This document shows positions 34,906 through 46,074 of a stretch of 64,000 nt of DNA, in pieces. A program made the position numbers and the translations under genes. Location: the NCBI RefSeq assembly GCF_002878395.1, contig NW_025840961.1:1-64000 (forward strand), written 5' to 3'. This DNA is from Capsicum annuum. Lineage: Eukaryota; Streptophyta; Magnoliopsida; Solanales; Solanaceae. The notes below the pieces were generated by a model that made no database searches, was not told the origin of the DNA, and saw nothing but the letters and a program-made list of their open reading frames with translations. The number at the start of each line of letters is the position of its first letter. Positions within the stretch are counted from its first letter, which is position 1.

Positions 34906-36270
34906 CCAGCTGAGTTAAGGTAACTCAACAAGCAACTTAAGGTTCTTTTAGATAAGGGTTTCATCCATCCTACTATGTCTTCGTGGGGTGGAATGGTGTT
35001 ATTCATGTGTAAAAAAAATGGTTCCCTTCGGATGTATATTTACTATTGATAGTTGAATAAGGTAGCAATAAAGAATATGTATTCTCTTCCAAGGATAGAT
35101 GACTTATTTGATCAGTTGCAGGGTGCTTAATTCTTTTTTAAGATAGATCTTCGATCTAGGTATCATCAACTTAAGATTAGGGAGGTAGATATCCCTAAGA
35201 CAGCTTTTCAAACCTAAATGAGCACTTGCAGTGTTTTGTTATGTCATTTGGGTTGACCAATGCCCCGACGACATTATAGATTTGATGAATAGGTTCTTTT
35301 ATTAGTTTTTGGATTTTTTTTTCATTGTGTTCATTGATAACATTCTGGTGTACTCTATGATTGAGGTAGATCATGCAAATTACCTCCTTGTGGTGTTTTA
35401 GACCTTGAAAGAGTAGCAGTTGTATGCTAAATTCTGAAAATGTGAGTTTTAGTTGAATGTTGTCACTTTTTTGGGTAATATTATTTCTAGTGAGGGGATC
35501 ATGGTGGATCCAAAAAAGGTGGCGGTGGTTAAAAATTGGCCTAGACCCATAACTCTAATTGATATTAGGAGCTTCTTAGGTTTGGCTGGGTTTTATTGCA
35601 GGTTTGTGAAAGGTTTTTTGTTGACAACTTTCCATTAGCTGAGTTGACTCAGAAGAAGGTGAAGTTTTCTTTATCAGATTCTTGTGATGCTATTTCAAGA
35701 ATATAAAGGATAAGTTAACTTCGGCTTTGGTTTTGACGTTGCTTGAAGGTAATGAGGGGTTTGTGGTTTACTGTGATGCATTCTGAGTAGGAATTGGCTG
35801 TATTTTAATGCAGCATGGTAAGGTGAGTGCCTATGCTTCTAGAAAGTTGAAGGTGCATAAGAGTAATTATCCAACTCATGATCTAAAATTATTAGCTGTG
35901 GTGTTTACATTGAAAATTTAGCGTCACTATTTATATGGAGTGCACGTGGACATCTTTTCAACTCATAAGAGTCTACAATATGTGTTCACTTAGAAAGAGC
36001 TTAATCTTAGGAAATAGAGATGGCTTGTGCTTCTCAAGGACTATGACATGACTCTTCACTACCATCCAGGTAAGGCTAATGTTGTTGCTTATGCTCTTAG
36101 AAGGTTGTCCATAGGGAGTTTAGCTCATGTGGATAAGGAGAGGCGAGAGTTGGTTAAATATATCCACCGCTTAGATAATCTTGGAGTTTGCCTTTTGGAC
36201 TCAGTAAATGGCGGTATGTTGGTACATGAAGCGGTTCAGTCATTGCTTGATGCGGAGATCAAGGAAAATT
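34906..36270 (+). pseudogene. Element G reverse transcriptase and RNase H
   Basis: RT motifs in several frames: [25 protein letters not shown] (the DYRQLNK site with TGA and TAG at 35047-35052), [25 protein letters not shown], and VFIDNILVYSMIEVDHANY. The second catalytic aspartate is asparagine (AAC, 35339-35341). The connection domain reads NVVTFLGNIISSEGIMVDPKKVAVVKNWPRPITLIDIRSFLGLAGFYCRFVKGF. RNase H follows, ending LLKDYDMTLHYHPGKANVVAYALRRLSIGSLAHVDKERRELVKYIHRLDNLG (36027 onward). Confidence 0.83.
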
Positions 36271-37690
36271 AAATGCTAGATCCTATCTTGATGAAGATAA
36301 AGAGTGATGTAGGTGGGAAAAAAGTAAGGGTATTTAAGATCAGTGGTGATGGTACTTTGTGGTACAAATAGAGGTTATGCATTCCTGATGTGGATGATTT
36401 GCGAGAAAGGGTATTGGATGTGGTACATGAATCACGCTATATTGTTTATCCCGATTCGATGAAAATGTATCATGATTTGAAGGAGATGTATTGGTAGAAT
36501 GGTCTAAAGAGAGATATGGCTGATTTTGTGGCCAAATGCGTGGTGTATCAATAAGTGGACGTTAAGCATATAAGGCCTGGGGGTTTGTATCAGGAGATTG
36601 AATTTCCAGAATAGAAATGGTAAGTGATCAATATGGATTTTGTTATTGGTCTTCCTCGATCTTAGAACCAATTGTATTTGATTTGGGTCATCGTGGATAG
36701 AATAACAAGTCAACTTAATTCTTTCCAGTGAGGACTAACTTTTTGGCTGAGGATTATGTGAGTTGTATCTTTATGAGATATAAAGCTTCCTAGGGTACCT
36801 ATTTCGATTATATCTAATCGTGGTATGCATTTTTCATCTTACTTTTGGCGGTTTTTTCAGAAGAGGTTGGGTACTAAGGTTAGTATGGGTACTTCTTTTC
36901 ACCCACAGATGGATGGACAAGAAGAGAGGACTATTCAGACATTAGAGGATATGCTTCGTGCATGTTTGATTAATTATGGTTGTAATTAGGTTGAGCATCT
37001 ACCTCTTATAGAGTTTGCTTACAATAATAGCTATTATTCTAGTATTGGGATGGCCCCTTATGAGGCATTGTATGGTAGGAGGGGTAGATCTCCTTTTAAG
37101 TTATTCGAGCTTTGTGAGGCAGAGATGTTTGGCCTGGATTTACTTTATCAGTCTATCGAAAAGGTAAAGGTTATTTGGGATAGGCTTAAGGCTGCCCAAA
37201 GACACCAAAAGTCCTATACAGATGTAAGGAGTAGGGACTGGGAGTTTGAGATTGGGGATAGGGTGTTACTAAAGGTATCTCCTATGAAGGGAGTAATGTT
37301 GTTTGAGAAAAAAAGGAAACTTAGTCCCTGGTATGTTGGTCCTTATATAGTTTTGCGGAGGGTTCGTAATGTTGTGTATAGATTGGAGTTACTTTTAGTT
37401 TGAGCTCCATTAATCTGGTATTTTATGTCTCTATGTTGAGAAAGTGTATAGGTGACCCTTCATCAGTTGTTCCTTTAGAAGAATTGGGTATCTCGAATTC
37501 TCTATCATTTGAAGAGACCCCAATTGAGATCTTGGATGGGTAGGTTCGTTGATTGCGGACCAAGGATGCAACTTTTGTTAAGGTTCTATGGCAGAACTAC
37601 AAGGTGGAAGAAGCTACTTGGGGAGCAGAAGAGGACATCAAGTCCAAGTTTCCGCATTTGTTTTCTACTCTAGATATTTGTACGGAAGGT
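36271..37690 (+). pseudogene. Element G integrase with chromodomain-like tail
   Basis: The core keeps INMDFVIGLPRS, DRITSQL and FHPQMDGQEERTIQTLEDML (Glu present). The second catalytic Asp is Asn: PISIISNRGMHF, AAT at 36816-36818. An open frame at 37050-37403 gives MAPYEALYGRRGRSPFKLFELCEAEMFGLDLLYQSIEKVKVIWDRLKAAQRHQKSYTDVRSRDWEFEIGDRVLLKVSPMKGVMLFEKKRKLSPWYVGPYIVLRR, the GPY/F domain. After a frameshift it reads SINLVFYVSMLRKCIGDPSSVVPLEELGISNSLSFEETPIEILDG*VR*LRTKDATFVKVLWQNYKVEEATWGAEEDIKSKFPHLF. Confidence 0.85.
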
Positions 37691-37861
37691 ATTTCTTCTT
37701 GATCACATCTTTATTTTCTAACTTAGTTAAAGAAAAGGTTGATTACCTTGCATATTTGTTTTCTAACTTAGTTAAGGGTTGGAATGGTTATGATTGAGTA
37801 TGGTTCGTGTTTGTACTACCTTATCTGTCGTTCAGGGATGAATGGTGCTAGTGGGCGAGAC

Positions 37862-39731
37862 TGAACCCCCTGGGTTTTGATCCTTAGAAATTTTTTGAGT
37901 TTTGAAATCTCTAGGTATCATACGGCTAGTGGTACCAGTCATATATTGGAATACAGTTAGGCGTCATCAGTTGTATGTTGGTCAGTGTGGTTGGGTTGGC
38001 TACTATCCAAGCTACGACTTCTCTATAAGGGTTGTATGAGTGGGTACGAGTTGTAAGATGTAACTCTTATGATGTCCTATGTATTAACTTAGATGATTCT
38101 ATTCTACCTAGTGTATGGTTTTTGGGTAACAATCATATGATTGGGTATGAGTGGGACTTCAGAGTCGTAGGATGGTCAGTGTGGGGGGTTGAGATTCTAC
38201 TTGGGGTACGAATGGTGGGTACCACTCATACCCTAGGGTACGGATAGGGGATGGTCGTACCTTCCTGTGGGAAATTAGTACAATTTAACTTGGGGGTATT
38301 CTAGACATTTCCCCTTGTAACTTCTTGGGACCGCACGACTTAAAACACCTTTTGGGGCTTTATTATCCTATTTGCAATAAATCAAACACTCTAAACTCTC
38401 TCAAAATCTCTCAAGGCTCTTGGGTTAAGAAAAAGATAGGGTTATCTTCAAGGTGGTAAATCAAAGCTCAGAAGAGTGATTTCTTCTCATCTTCTTTTTA
38501 ATCTAAGGTGTGTTACTCTTTCCTCATTTTTAGTTCCAACTAAGGGCATGTTTATAAATTGTTTTCATGCCATAAATGTGGTATGGCTTTGGGTTTTATA
38601 TTATATGTCGGGGTTTTTGGTTATAATGATTGGTTATCATTTTCCCATGTCTTTTATTTATGGTTTTCTCATGTCTTTTACTTATGGTATTATATATAGT
38701 GGTTGAACAATTGGTTTCATGGGAATGTTAATTGGTACTAGGTTTTGGCTTTGGAAATACTATGCCCCCAACGTGTTTGATAAAAGGACTATGGGAATGT
38801 TTTTGTTTAAATTGTTGGAATTTCATTGAACTATTGCATGGTGCAACTTCGTAATGAAACCCCAAATGGTATAAATGGTTTGGAATGGTTAAATGGTAAG
38901 GTCTTAGTGGTTATGGTTTATTTAATTGAAAGCCTTGTGGGGGTACAACGGAATCCCCCAAGCCAACATAATAATGATAACTTGTGGGGTACATGGGATT
39001 TCCCCAAGTCTATTTGATAATGTAATCTATGGGTCCATGGGAATCCCTTATCTTTAAAAGGTCGGCTAAGGATATTGCTTCCAAGCTATATTTGGTATGA
39101 TGATACCACTACTCAAAGCCTTGGTCAATAATTAATGGAATGGTGGTTTGGTTGTGTGGTAATGGTTTTTATTGGGCAACTATGGCTGGGTGTGATAGCT
39201 AACCATGAAGGTGTTAGTCTAATGGACGGATACTAGAAATTCATGTTTACTGACATGATGATTGGTCATGAATACCATATATGATACTTACAGGGTACAC
39301 GGGAAACCCTCTAAGTACACTTGTATATATGTATCATGGAAAGTGAAGGGTACTCGAGAATACCTTACTCCTATGATATATCCGGTTCGTGTAGCTATAC
39401 ACATCGAGGCCCATTCAGGGGGTTACACTGGACCCATATAGCCCGTGGGTAGTTCTAGGAAGGTTTAGCTACATATACCTAGGTTAATGGATTTAATGGC
39501 ATGTTAAACACGGTTCCCTTTCCCAGCGTGGTTATGTATATGTATGCATGTTATGAATGGATATGGTTGGTTTACTTGGTTTTAAAGGTTGGCATTATCT
39601 TATACTTATCCTGAGTACTTTCTAGCATTCACCCGCTAACCAGTCTTCGGGTGGTTGTATCCCCACGTGATGCACGAATCGGCTATTCTACTCCTCCTAC
39701 TTAGTGAACGAATTCTGGATCAGCTAACCTC
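37862..39731 (+). mobile_element. 3' LTR of element G, truncated at its 3' end
   Basis: It starts TGAACCCCCTGGGTTTTG after a G-rich tract and follows the 5' LTR colinearly until 'gatcagctaac' at 39731. About 575 bp of the LTR end, present at 32190-32763, is missing. A motif cluster occupies about 37920-38270. A private ~24-bp tandem duplication (catgtcttttatttatggttt type) lies at 38641-38687. Confidence 0.82.
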
Positions 39732-40357
39732 AATGAAGGAATTTCACCTTAAGCCTTGGAAAATCACCTCTCTAGGGTTAGGGAATGAAATTTGGGATTT
39801 TTAGACCTAAAATACGGCTGAATCTGATTTAAATACAATCAGAATTTTTACTATAGCGAAATCCCATTTCAGCCCAGACAGTGTTCAGTAAAACAGTCAT
39901 AACTTTTTACTTCGAATTTGGATTGGGAAACAATTTCTTGCGTTAGAAAGAGGACTCAGAGATATTTGATTTGATAGGTAATGGGACCCCTAAATCCTTA
40001 TATTCTATGATGTCTTATTGTTTTAAGTTGGCCCTAATAAAAACTCATATCAAAACTGTATCGAAAAGAAATTTTTATACTTAACTTTGTGTTAGGGATA
40101 TTGTAAGACCTTAAGTCATACCTAAAAAAATTTCAATACCAAATTAATGATATTAGCACTCATGAATAATTAAAATCCACCAAGCTCGAGTCTATCTAGA
40201 GACATCCAAAGGCTAAAATCTTAACCAAAAAATTTGAGGTGTCATAATAAATAAACTATTGGCTATTTTGGACCAAAGTTAATACTGAGGAATGAAAATT
40301 TAGAATTTTCATAAATTTATTACGAATAATTTAGTAATGATGAAATGGGTCGTTACA
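39732..40357 (-). mobile_element. LTR fragment of another gypsy element
   Basis: On the minus strand it starts TGTAACGACCCATTTCATC at 40357, a typical plant gypsy LTR start, and runs 626 bp before ending at the truncated LTR of element G. Its start abuts the LRR coding relic, so this element once inserted into that gene and most of it was later deleted. Confidence 0.65.
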
Positions 40358-40889
40358 GCCTACTCCAGACTCTTGATCTTAGCAAAAATCAGCTCATTGG
40401 TTCTATCTCTCCAAATCTTCCAAATTCCACCAAGTTATACAAACTTAAATTGAGCCAGAATGCACTTTTAGGGTCAATGCCAGTTTCACTTAATCTCCTT
40501 CTCTTACTTTTCTTGCACTTGAACATAACAATCTTTCCGTATATATTCCTGATACTTGCGGTAGTATGATTGTTTTGAACAAGTCTTACCAACTTTAGTA
40601 TCTTACACATGATCACAATCTTTTGGGAATTTTCTTTCTATAATTAGTAAGTTAATTATGCTTGAGGAGATTAATCTTGTCATAATCATATAAATGAAAC
40701 TATTTCTAGTGAATTAGGCGTTCTCTCAAGGCTTACTATTTTTTATTTATCTAATAATGTCATAAATGAAACTATTGCTGTTATTTTTTCCAACCTTTCA
40801 GCTCTTGCTACTTTGGATTTAAGGATTAATCTTATGGATGACCAACTCCAAGATACCATGGATACACTGAAAACCCTCAGTGTTAAATA
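40358..40889 (+). pseudogene. LRR receptor-kinase relic, LRR portion (IMK2-like)
   Basis: This reads SLLQTLDLSKNQLIGSISPNLPNSTKLYKLKLSQNALLGSMPVSL, then after a shift LEHNNLSVYIPDT, NKSYQL, ISKLIMLEEINL, ELGVLSRLTI, YLSNNVINETI, FSNLSALATLDLRINLMDDQLQDTMDTLKTLSVLN. The LxxLxLxxN repeats and exact phrases match the extracellular domain of plant IMK2-type LRR receptor-like kinases. Frameshifts and deletions make it non-functional. The start (signal peptide and first repeats) is missing at the LTR edge, and the remaining LRRs and membrane segment are missing at the copia edge. The kinase end reappears at 53705. Confidence 0.78.
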
Positions 40890-41471
40890 TGGATGAACAA
40901 CACTTCTAGGTGCACTTTAAATCAACTAATTCTAGTTGACACTATTAGATAATTCTACCCAAGAGAAAAACCAATAATGGTGAAAACAAACTTGAATAAA
41001 ACAATTGATAGTTCGACTAAACTCAACCTAAAGACTTAGACAAGTAAAATATCTATTATCCTTTATAACATAGGAGAATATTTACATTTAAGAACAAAAG
41101 ACAAAAGACTTAAAAATACAACAAAGACTAACACAATAACTCGATTAGGTCCCTTTGTTGAAATGAGAAATATTCTTCTTATAAGAGTGAATTTTGATTT
41201 GGAAGATAAATATTTTGATCTTTGCAAAAACTAGGTTTTGCTCTTCTGACTTTAGCTTATATAATAGAGAGGAAAATCTAGGAATCATCCGATTACTCTA
41301 GATTGGACAGCACTGCTGCGCCTTGGCTGTAGTGTCCACCAACTGGCTGCAGAAAGTACACTTTACAATTGTACCAAGTTGACTTTAACAATCACAGACC
41401 AAGTACCTTGTAACCACGGACCAAGCTCCTTGCAACATGGTCCAGGTCCCTTGCAATAGTTTATTGGTCAT
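40890..41471 (-). mobile_element. 3' LTR of SIRE-type copia element, truncated
   Basis: It aligns with 53095-53704 (shared 'actttaaatca', 'cctttataacatagga', 'gcaaaaactaggttttgctctt' and 'ggtccaggtccctt'-like phrases). On the minus strand the LTR begins TGACCAATAAACTATTGC at 41471. A purine-rich AAAAAGGGAG lies just upstream, as in SIRE elements. The full LTR (about 1.34 kb) should extend further, so its end was lost together with part of the host gene. Confidence 0.8.
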
Positions 41472-41759
41472 CAAAACCAAATATACAATATTTTCTCCCT
41501 TTTTGATAATGACAAACTACTCCCCCTGTCTACTAGGTCCCCTTATCCCAGTTATATTCCCCTCGACCAGATTTCCTTAGCACATACACACATCTTCAGT
41601 TATATTCCTTCTGTCAACTACCAGGTTCCTTCACTTCTAGGCCTCAATCATGAATCAACTACCTATCATTAACACACATCTCTTCCTTTTATCATCATTA
41701 AAATGTAAAAACAGTTTGCCAAGTCAAGTAAAGTGCACACTAGGTTAATTCATGGACAC
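41472..41759 (-). mobile_element. SIRE-type element, tract between env-position region and 3' LTR
   Basis: In minus orientation this is the last part of the internal region, ending TTGTCATTATCAAAAAGGGAG before the LTR. No protein is recognisable in it. It was separated from 46075-47760 by the nested copia insertion. Confidence 0.6.
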
Positions 41760-41923
41760 TGTGAAAAATATGAGAGAAAATATTATTGAATTGTTGCATG
41801 TAAATTATTACATTAAGACCCTATTTATAGACACTACATTCCAATCCTATTCCTAATAGGACACTACATTACAATCCCTTTCTAAGTAGAATTCAATATA
41901 CTATTCCTATTCATATTCTAACA
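41760..41923 (-). mobile_element. 3' LTR of nested copia element
   Basis: 164 bp, TGTTAGAATATG at the start and TTTTTCACA at the end on the minus strand. It matches 45911-46074 with about six substitutions and no indel. The GAGAGAGAGTG just upstream (minus strand) is the polypurine tract. Confidence 0.93.
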
Positions 41924-42800
41924 CTCTCTCTCAAGCTGGTGCATACAAGTTATATGTACCAAGCTTGTTACAAATATAATTAATACGAGGACTGGTGAGG
42001 GACTTGGTGAAGATATTTGTAAGTTGATCACTCGACTTCATAAATTTTGTAACAATATCTCCCTAGAGTATCTTTTCTCTGACAAAGTGACAATCAATCT
42101 ATGTGCTTGGTCCTCTCATAGAACACTGGATTAGATGCAATATGAAGGGTTGCCTGATTATCGCATACAAGTTCCATCTTACCAGTTTCTCTAAATTTTA
42201 ATTCTCTCAGAAATTTCTTGACCCAAACCAGCTCGCAAATTAGTGCAGCCATTGCTCGATATTCTACTTTGGCACTAGATCGAACAACCACACTCTATTT
42301 CTTACTCTTCTAGGAGACCAAATTACCTCCTACTAACACAATATCCATATGTAGAACATCTATCAGAGGGTGATCCTGCCCAATCAATATCTGTATATCC
42401 AATGATATACTCATGGCCTCGATCCTCAAACAATAGTCCTTTACCTAGAGATGACTTTGTTTATTTCAAAATTCGAACAACTGTATCCCAATGACTATCA
42501 CAGGGGAAAGTCATAAACTAACTTATAACACTCACAGGAAAAGAGATTTCAGGTCTAGTCACTATGAGATAATTCAACTTTCCAACCAATAACCTATACC
42601 TTTTAGGATCACTGAGTGGCTCTCCTTGTCCTGGCAAAAGTTTAGCATTTGGATCCATAGGAGTGTCAATGGGTCGACATCCCATTATTCCTATTTTCTC
42701 AAGAATATCTAAAGAATACTTGCATTGAGAAATAACAATACCTGATCTGGACTGAGCAACCTCAATACCTAGAAAGTATTTCAATCTGCCAAGGTCTTTA
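41924..42800 (-). pseudogene. Nested copia element: RT C-terminus and RNase H
   Basis: The minus strand reads LKYFLGIEVAQSRSGIVISQCKYSLDILEKIGIMGCRPIDTPMDPNAKLLPGQGEPLSDPKRYRLLVGKLNYLIVTRPEISFPVSVIS, then SSLGKGLLFEDRGHEYIIGYTDIDWAGSPSDRCSTYGYC, and VVRSSAKVEYRAMAALICELVWVKKFLRELKF...MELVCDNQATLHIASNPVFYERTKHID. RNase H motifs (DWAGS, SAKVEYRA, DNQA) are all visible. Only a few frameshifts and stops are present, so the element decayed recently. Its C-terminus reads NKLGTYNLYAPA* close to the LTR. Confidence 0.88.
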
Positions 42801-43430
42801 GTCTAGAAATACTGAAAGAGATGTTGCTTCAAGTTAGTGATACCATCTTGATCATTGTCGGTGATAACAATATCATCAACATAAACCACCAAATAAATAC
42901 ATAGATTTGGTTCAGAATGGCGATAAAATATTGAATGATTAGCTCCACTATGAATCATGCCAAATTCCTGAATAACTGTGCTAAACTTTCCAAACCAGGC
43001 TCGGGGAGATTGTTTCAAACCATAGAGTGACTTGCGCAATCGACATACAAGGCTACTAGACTCCCCCCGAGCAAAAAAACTAGGTGGTTGCTCCTTTTAA
43101 ACTTTTTCCTCAAGATCACCATGCAGAAAAGCATTCTTAATGTCCAACTGATAAAGAGGCCAATTACGAACGGTAGCCATATAGAGAAAAAAATAGACAG
43201 ATGCTATTTTAGCCACGGGAGAGAAAGTGTCACTATAATAAAGCCCAAATATCTGTGTATATCCTTTGCTAACAAGGCGAGCCTACAGCCGATCAACCTG
43301 ATCATCTGGACCAACTTTGACTGTATAAACCCAATGACAACAAACAGTAGATTTACCTGCAGGAAGGGAAACAAGCTCCCAAGTACCACTCATATGTAAA
43401 GCAAACATCTCACCAATCATAGCCTATTTT
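42801..43430 (-). pseudogene. Nested copia element: reverse transcriptase core
   Basis: The minus strand reads [84 protein letters not shown] and RKSLYGLKQSPRAWFGKFSTVIQEFGMIHS. It ends CIYLVVYVDDIVITDNDQDGITNLKQHLFQYF. The catalytic YVDD is intact. A few stops occur (Q*A type). Confidence 0.9.
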
Positions 43431-44600
43431 CATCCTGAATGGGAAAGTGCTTCACCTATGGTCTTAGATATGGAAATAGAGGACAAAGATGATACAAAAT
43501 CATAATGGGGTGATGACAAACGATGATAACTCAAGAAAGTATAATGTGGGTTAGCATTACAAGTGGATTTTATACCTTTTTGAAGTGCAACTGATTGACT
43601 AAGAAGAGGTAGGTCCGCAGTAGGGAAAGTGTCAGGCATAGGACATGAATTATCTAGGACTGATACTAGACGTGGGTGGCGGTGATAAGTCAAAATTGGT
43701 GGCACTGTAATTGGATATGGAGAAGTAATTATAGATTCCTCAAAGATTGGTGTAGATAAGACTGGAGGTATGGGTAAAACCTCAGAGATACTAAGATTAT
43801 CAGAAGATGTATAGAAAGGTTGAGATTTAAAGAATATGATATCGGCGGACATAAGGTAGTGACTTAGATCAGGTGAATAGCATCGATACCCTTTTTAAAA
43901 TTGAGAGTAACTAAGAAATACATATTTCAGAGAAAGAGGGGCTAATTTATCTTTTTATGGGGCTAAGTTATGAACAAAATATGTTCTCCCAAAAACACGA
44001 GGGGGAATAGAGTAGAGATGTGACTGAGGAAATAGTATGGAATGGCGAACCTTATTTTGGATCGAAGATGATGGAATCCTGTTAATGAGATAGTAAGATG
44101 CGAGGACTGCATCAAACCAAAAACATAATGGAATATGGGATTCAATGAGAAGAGTGCAAGCAGTCTCAATGAGATACCTATTTTCCCTTTCTACTATACC
44201 GTTCTGTTGAGGGGTGTATGGATATGATGTTTGTTGAATGATTCCTTAATGAGTAATGAACTCCTGACATCGAGAGGATAAGTATTCTAAGGCATTATCA
44301 CTGTGAAAAGCACGAATATAAATACTAAATTGATTTTGTATTTCAGTACAAAACTTTTAAATATAGAGAATAACTCGGAATGATCTTTCATTAAGTAAAC
44401 CTAAGTACATCTTGAAAAATCATTGATGAAAGTAACAAAGTAATGAAATCCTAAGGGTGACCTGACTCTACTAGGACCCCAAATATCAGAATGAACTAAT
44501 GATAAAATAGACTCTGAGCAACTCTCAATACTACATGAAAAAGTAGCAAAGGTGTGTTTCCCAAGTTAACACGACTAACAATCTGATATGGATAGACTAG
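43431..44600 (-). pseudogene. Nested copia element: integrase and linker
   Basis: The integrase end reads TPQQNGIVERENRYLIETACTLLIESHIPLCFWFDAVLASYYLINRIPSSSIQNKVRHSILF (catalytic Glu in VERENR). Then come [43 protein letters not shown] and the proline-rich linker at 43430-43852 ([21 protein letters not shown]). That linker is a typical copia integrase-RT spacer and is one of the longest open frames in the window (140 codons). Confidence 0.85.
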
Positions 44601-45100
44601 AAAAACTAGGCATCATCTTTTGTAGCTTGGATAGACTAGTATATCCAAACATTTATGAATAAGGTCGGGAGGATATGTAGCGTAGCATGCTGTAAAGGAA
44701 TTTGAAGAGGTAAGATGGTAAAGGCTCTGTGATTCATCTCTTATGCCAATTGTTTGTCCCGTTTTGTGGTCCTGCATTAGAAAAGGATCATCAAAAAAAG
44801 TTATACTACAATTAAGGGCACGTGTCAAATGACTAAAAGATGAACGATTAAAAGGACAACTAGGGACATAAAGAACAGATTCTAGAGTGGCAGAAGATAA
44901 GGGTTTGGCTTGTCCAACTCCTTTTGGCTCTGTTCGAATTCCATTAGCTAAAGTAATAGCAGAAAGATATTGTGAATAAACAATATCAAACAAAAGTGAC
45001 TTGTCACCAGAAATATGGTCAGAAGCACCTGAGACCACAACCCGTGATCCAAAGGTAGGAAATTTAATAGTTGAGGCTATTGATAGAAATATATGCTTAC
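44601..45100 (-). pseudogene. Nested copia element: protease and GAG-pre-integrase region
   Basis: The open frame 44613-45038 begins VVVSGASDHISGDKSLLF. This is the copia retropepsin motif DSGASDH with the catalytic Asp replaced by Val. It continues YLSAITLANGIRTEPKGVGQAK, LESVLYVPSCPFNRSSFSHLTRALNCSITFFDDPFLMQDHKTGQTIG, then the pre-integrase domain SQSLYHLTSSNSF. Loss of the Asp alone would abolish protease activity. Confidence 0.85.
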
Positions 45101-45330
45101 TTGCTTGATACTAAAGATACTCATTATATTTCTTTTCAGGTAAATATACATGTTGATCAACTGTGGTGTTAGACTGAGTAATATGAGAATTTTTGAATGG
45201 TCGACCATGTAAAGAATAACATATTCCACGAGTATGCCCATGCCTTTTACAATAACTACACTTAGGTCGAAATCTTTCAAATCGACCTTTCCTTCTTTGA
45301 TTCTTCATAAGCTCTGACATCTGAGTTTCT
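45101..45330 (-). pseudogene. Nested copia element: gag zinc knuckle, N-terminal gag missing
   Basis: The minus strand reads RRKGRFERFRPKCSYCKRHGHTRGICYSLHGRP. Cysteines 21, 24 and 34 and histidine 29 of the open frame at 45111-45320 form a perfect CX2CX4HX4C knuckle. The capsid-type gag domain that should precede it (about 200 residues) is not recognisable between here and the leader. Confidence 0.8.
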
Positions 45331-45900
45331 GGTCTCCTTATTAAGATTCAGATTTAATCATGAAAAAGAAATACAGTTGGAATTTGGCCTGGAAAAAAGA
45401 AAAGTCCCCGGATATAATATATGATGCTCGAAAGTTGCTCAGAATGAGAAAATAATCATATGAGTAGCCTCGGAATGAATAAGCGAGGCTACTAAAAAAA
45501 TTGCCGAAATAGTTGCCGGAATTTAGGTTCAGGTAATCAGAATCTTGAAAGACTTGTCAGAATAAAGAAAAAACTATTGGTACAACCTTGTAATGAAGTG
45601 GCGACCTAGATATTAAAAAAATTGGCTGGAAACTGGTCGGAATAAACCGCATGTGCCGACACGCGAAGCGCATAAGGCATAGATCTGAAAGTTCTGGTGG
45701 TGCGTAGATCGCCGGAGATAAGATTCGAGCACTGGGGTTTGCTTGCCTGGGTGTTTCTCACCTTGTAGTGGTGTTGGTTTTCGCACAGAACACTTAAAAA
45801 AATAGATGAGGGGTCAAATTGGACTTAACAGTCACCGAAAATTAAAGTACCGGGCTGTCTTATTGAGTTTTCTTCCCAAAAATTTTCTCACAAAACCTTC
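45331..45900 (-). mobile_element. Nested copia element: leader between PBS and gag
   Basis: About 570 bp, richer in GC than its surroundings, with repeated TTGCCGGA/TCGCCGGA-like phrases on one strand or the other. No protein is recognised. It takes the place where the leader and most of gag should be, so the element may be a gag-deleted derivative. Confidence 0.55.
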
Positions 45901-45910
45901 TTTGATACCA
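45901..45910 (-). other. Primer binding site of nested copia element
   Basis: The minus strand reads TGGTATCAAA directly after the 5' LTR end ...TTTTTCACA. This is the usual initiator tRNA-Met type site in plant copia elements. Confidence 0.9.
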
Positions 45911-46074
45911 TGTGAAAAATATGAGAGAAAATATTATTGAATTGTTGTATCTAAATTATTACATTGAGACCCTATTGATAGACACTATATTCCAATCCTA
46001 TTCCTAATAGGACACTACATTACAATCCCTTTCTAAGTAGAATTCAATATGCTATTCCTATTCATATTCTAACA
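45911..46074 (-). mobile_element. 5' LTR of nested copia element
   Basis: 164 bp, the same length and ends as 41760-41923, with six differences by eye (about 3.7%). The flanks (GACAC on one side, ACTAG on the other) do not form a clear 5-bp duplication. Confidence 0.93.

Noticed and set aside
43088..43399. 103-codon plus-strand open frame
   Set aside because: It is antisense to the reverse transcriptase of the nested copia element, whose minus-strand motifs are clear.
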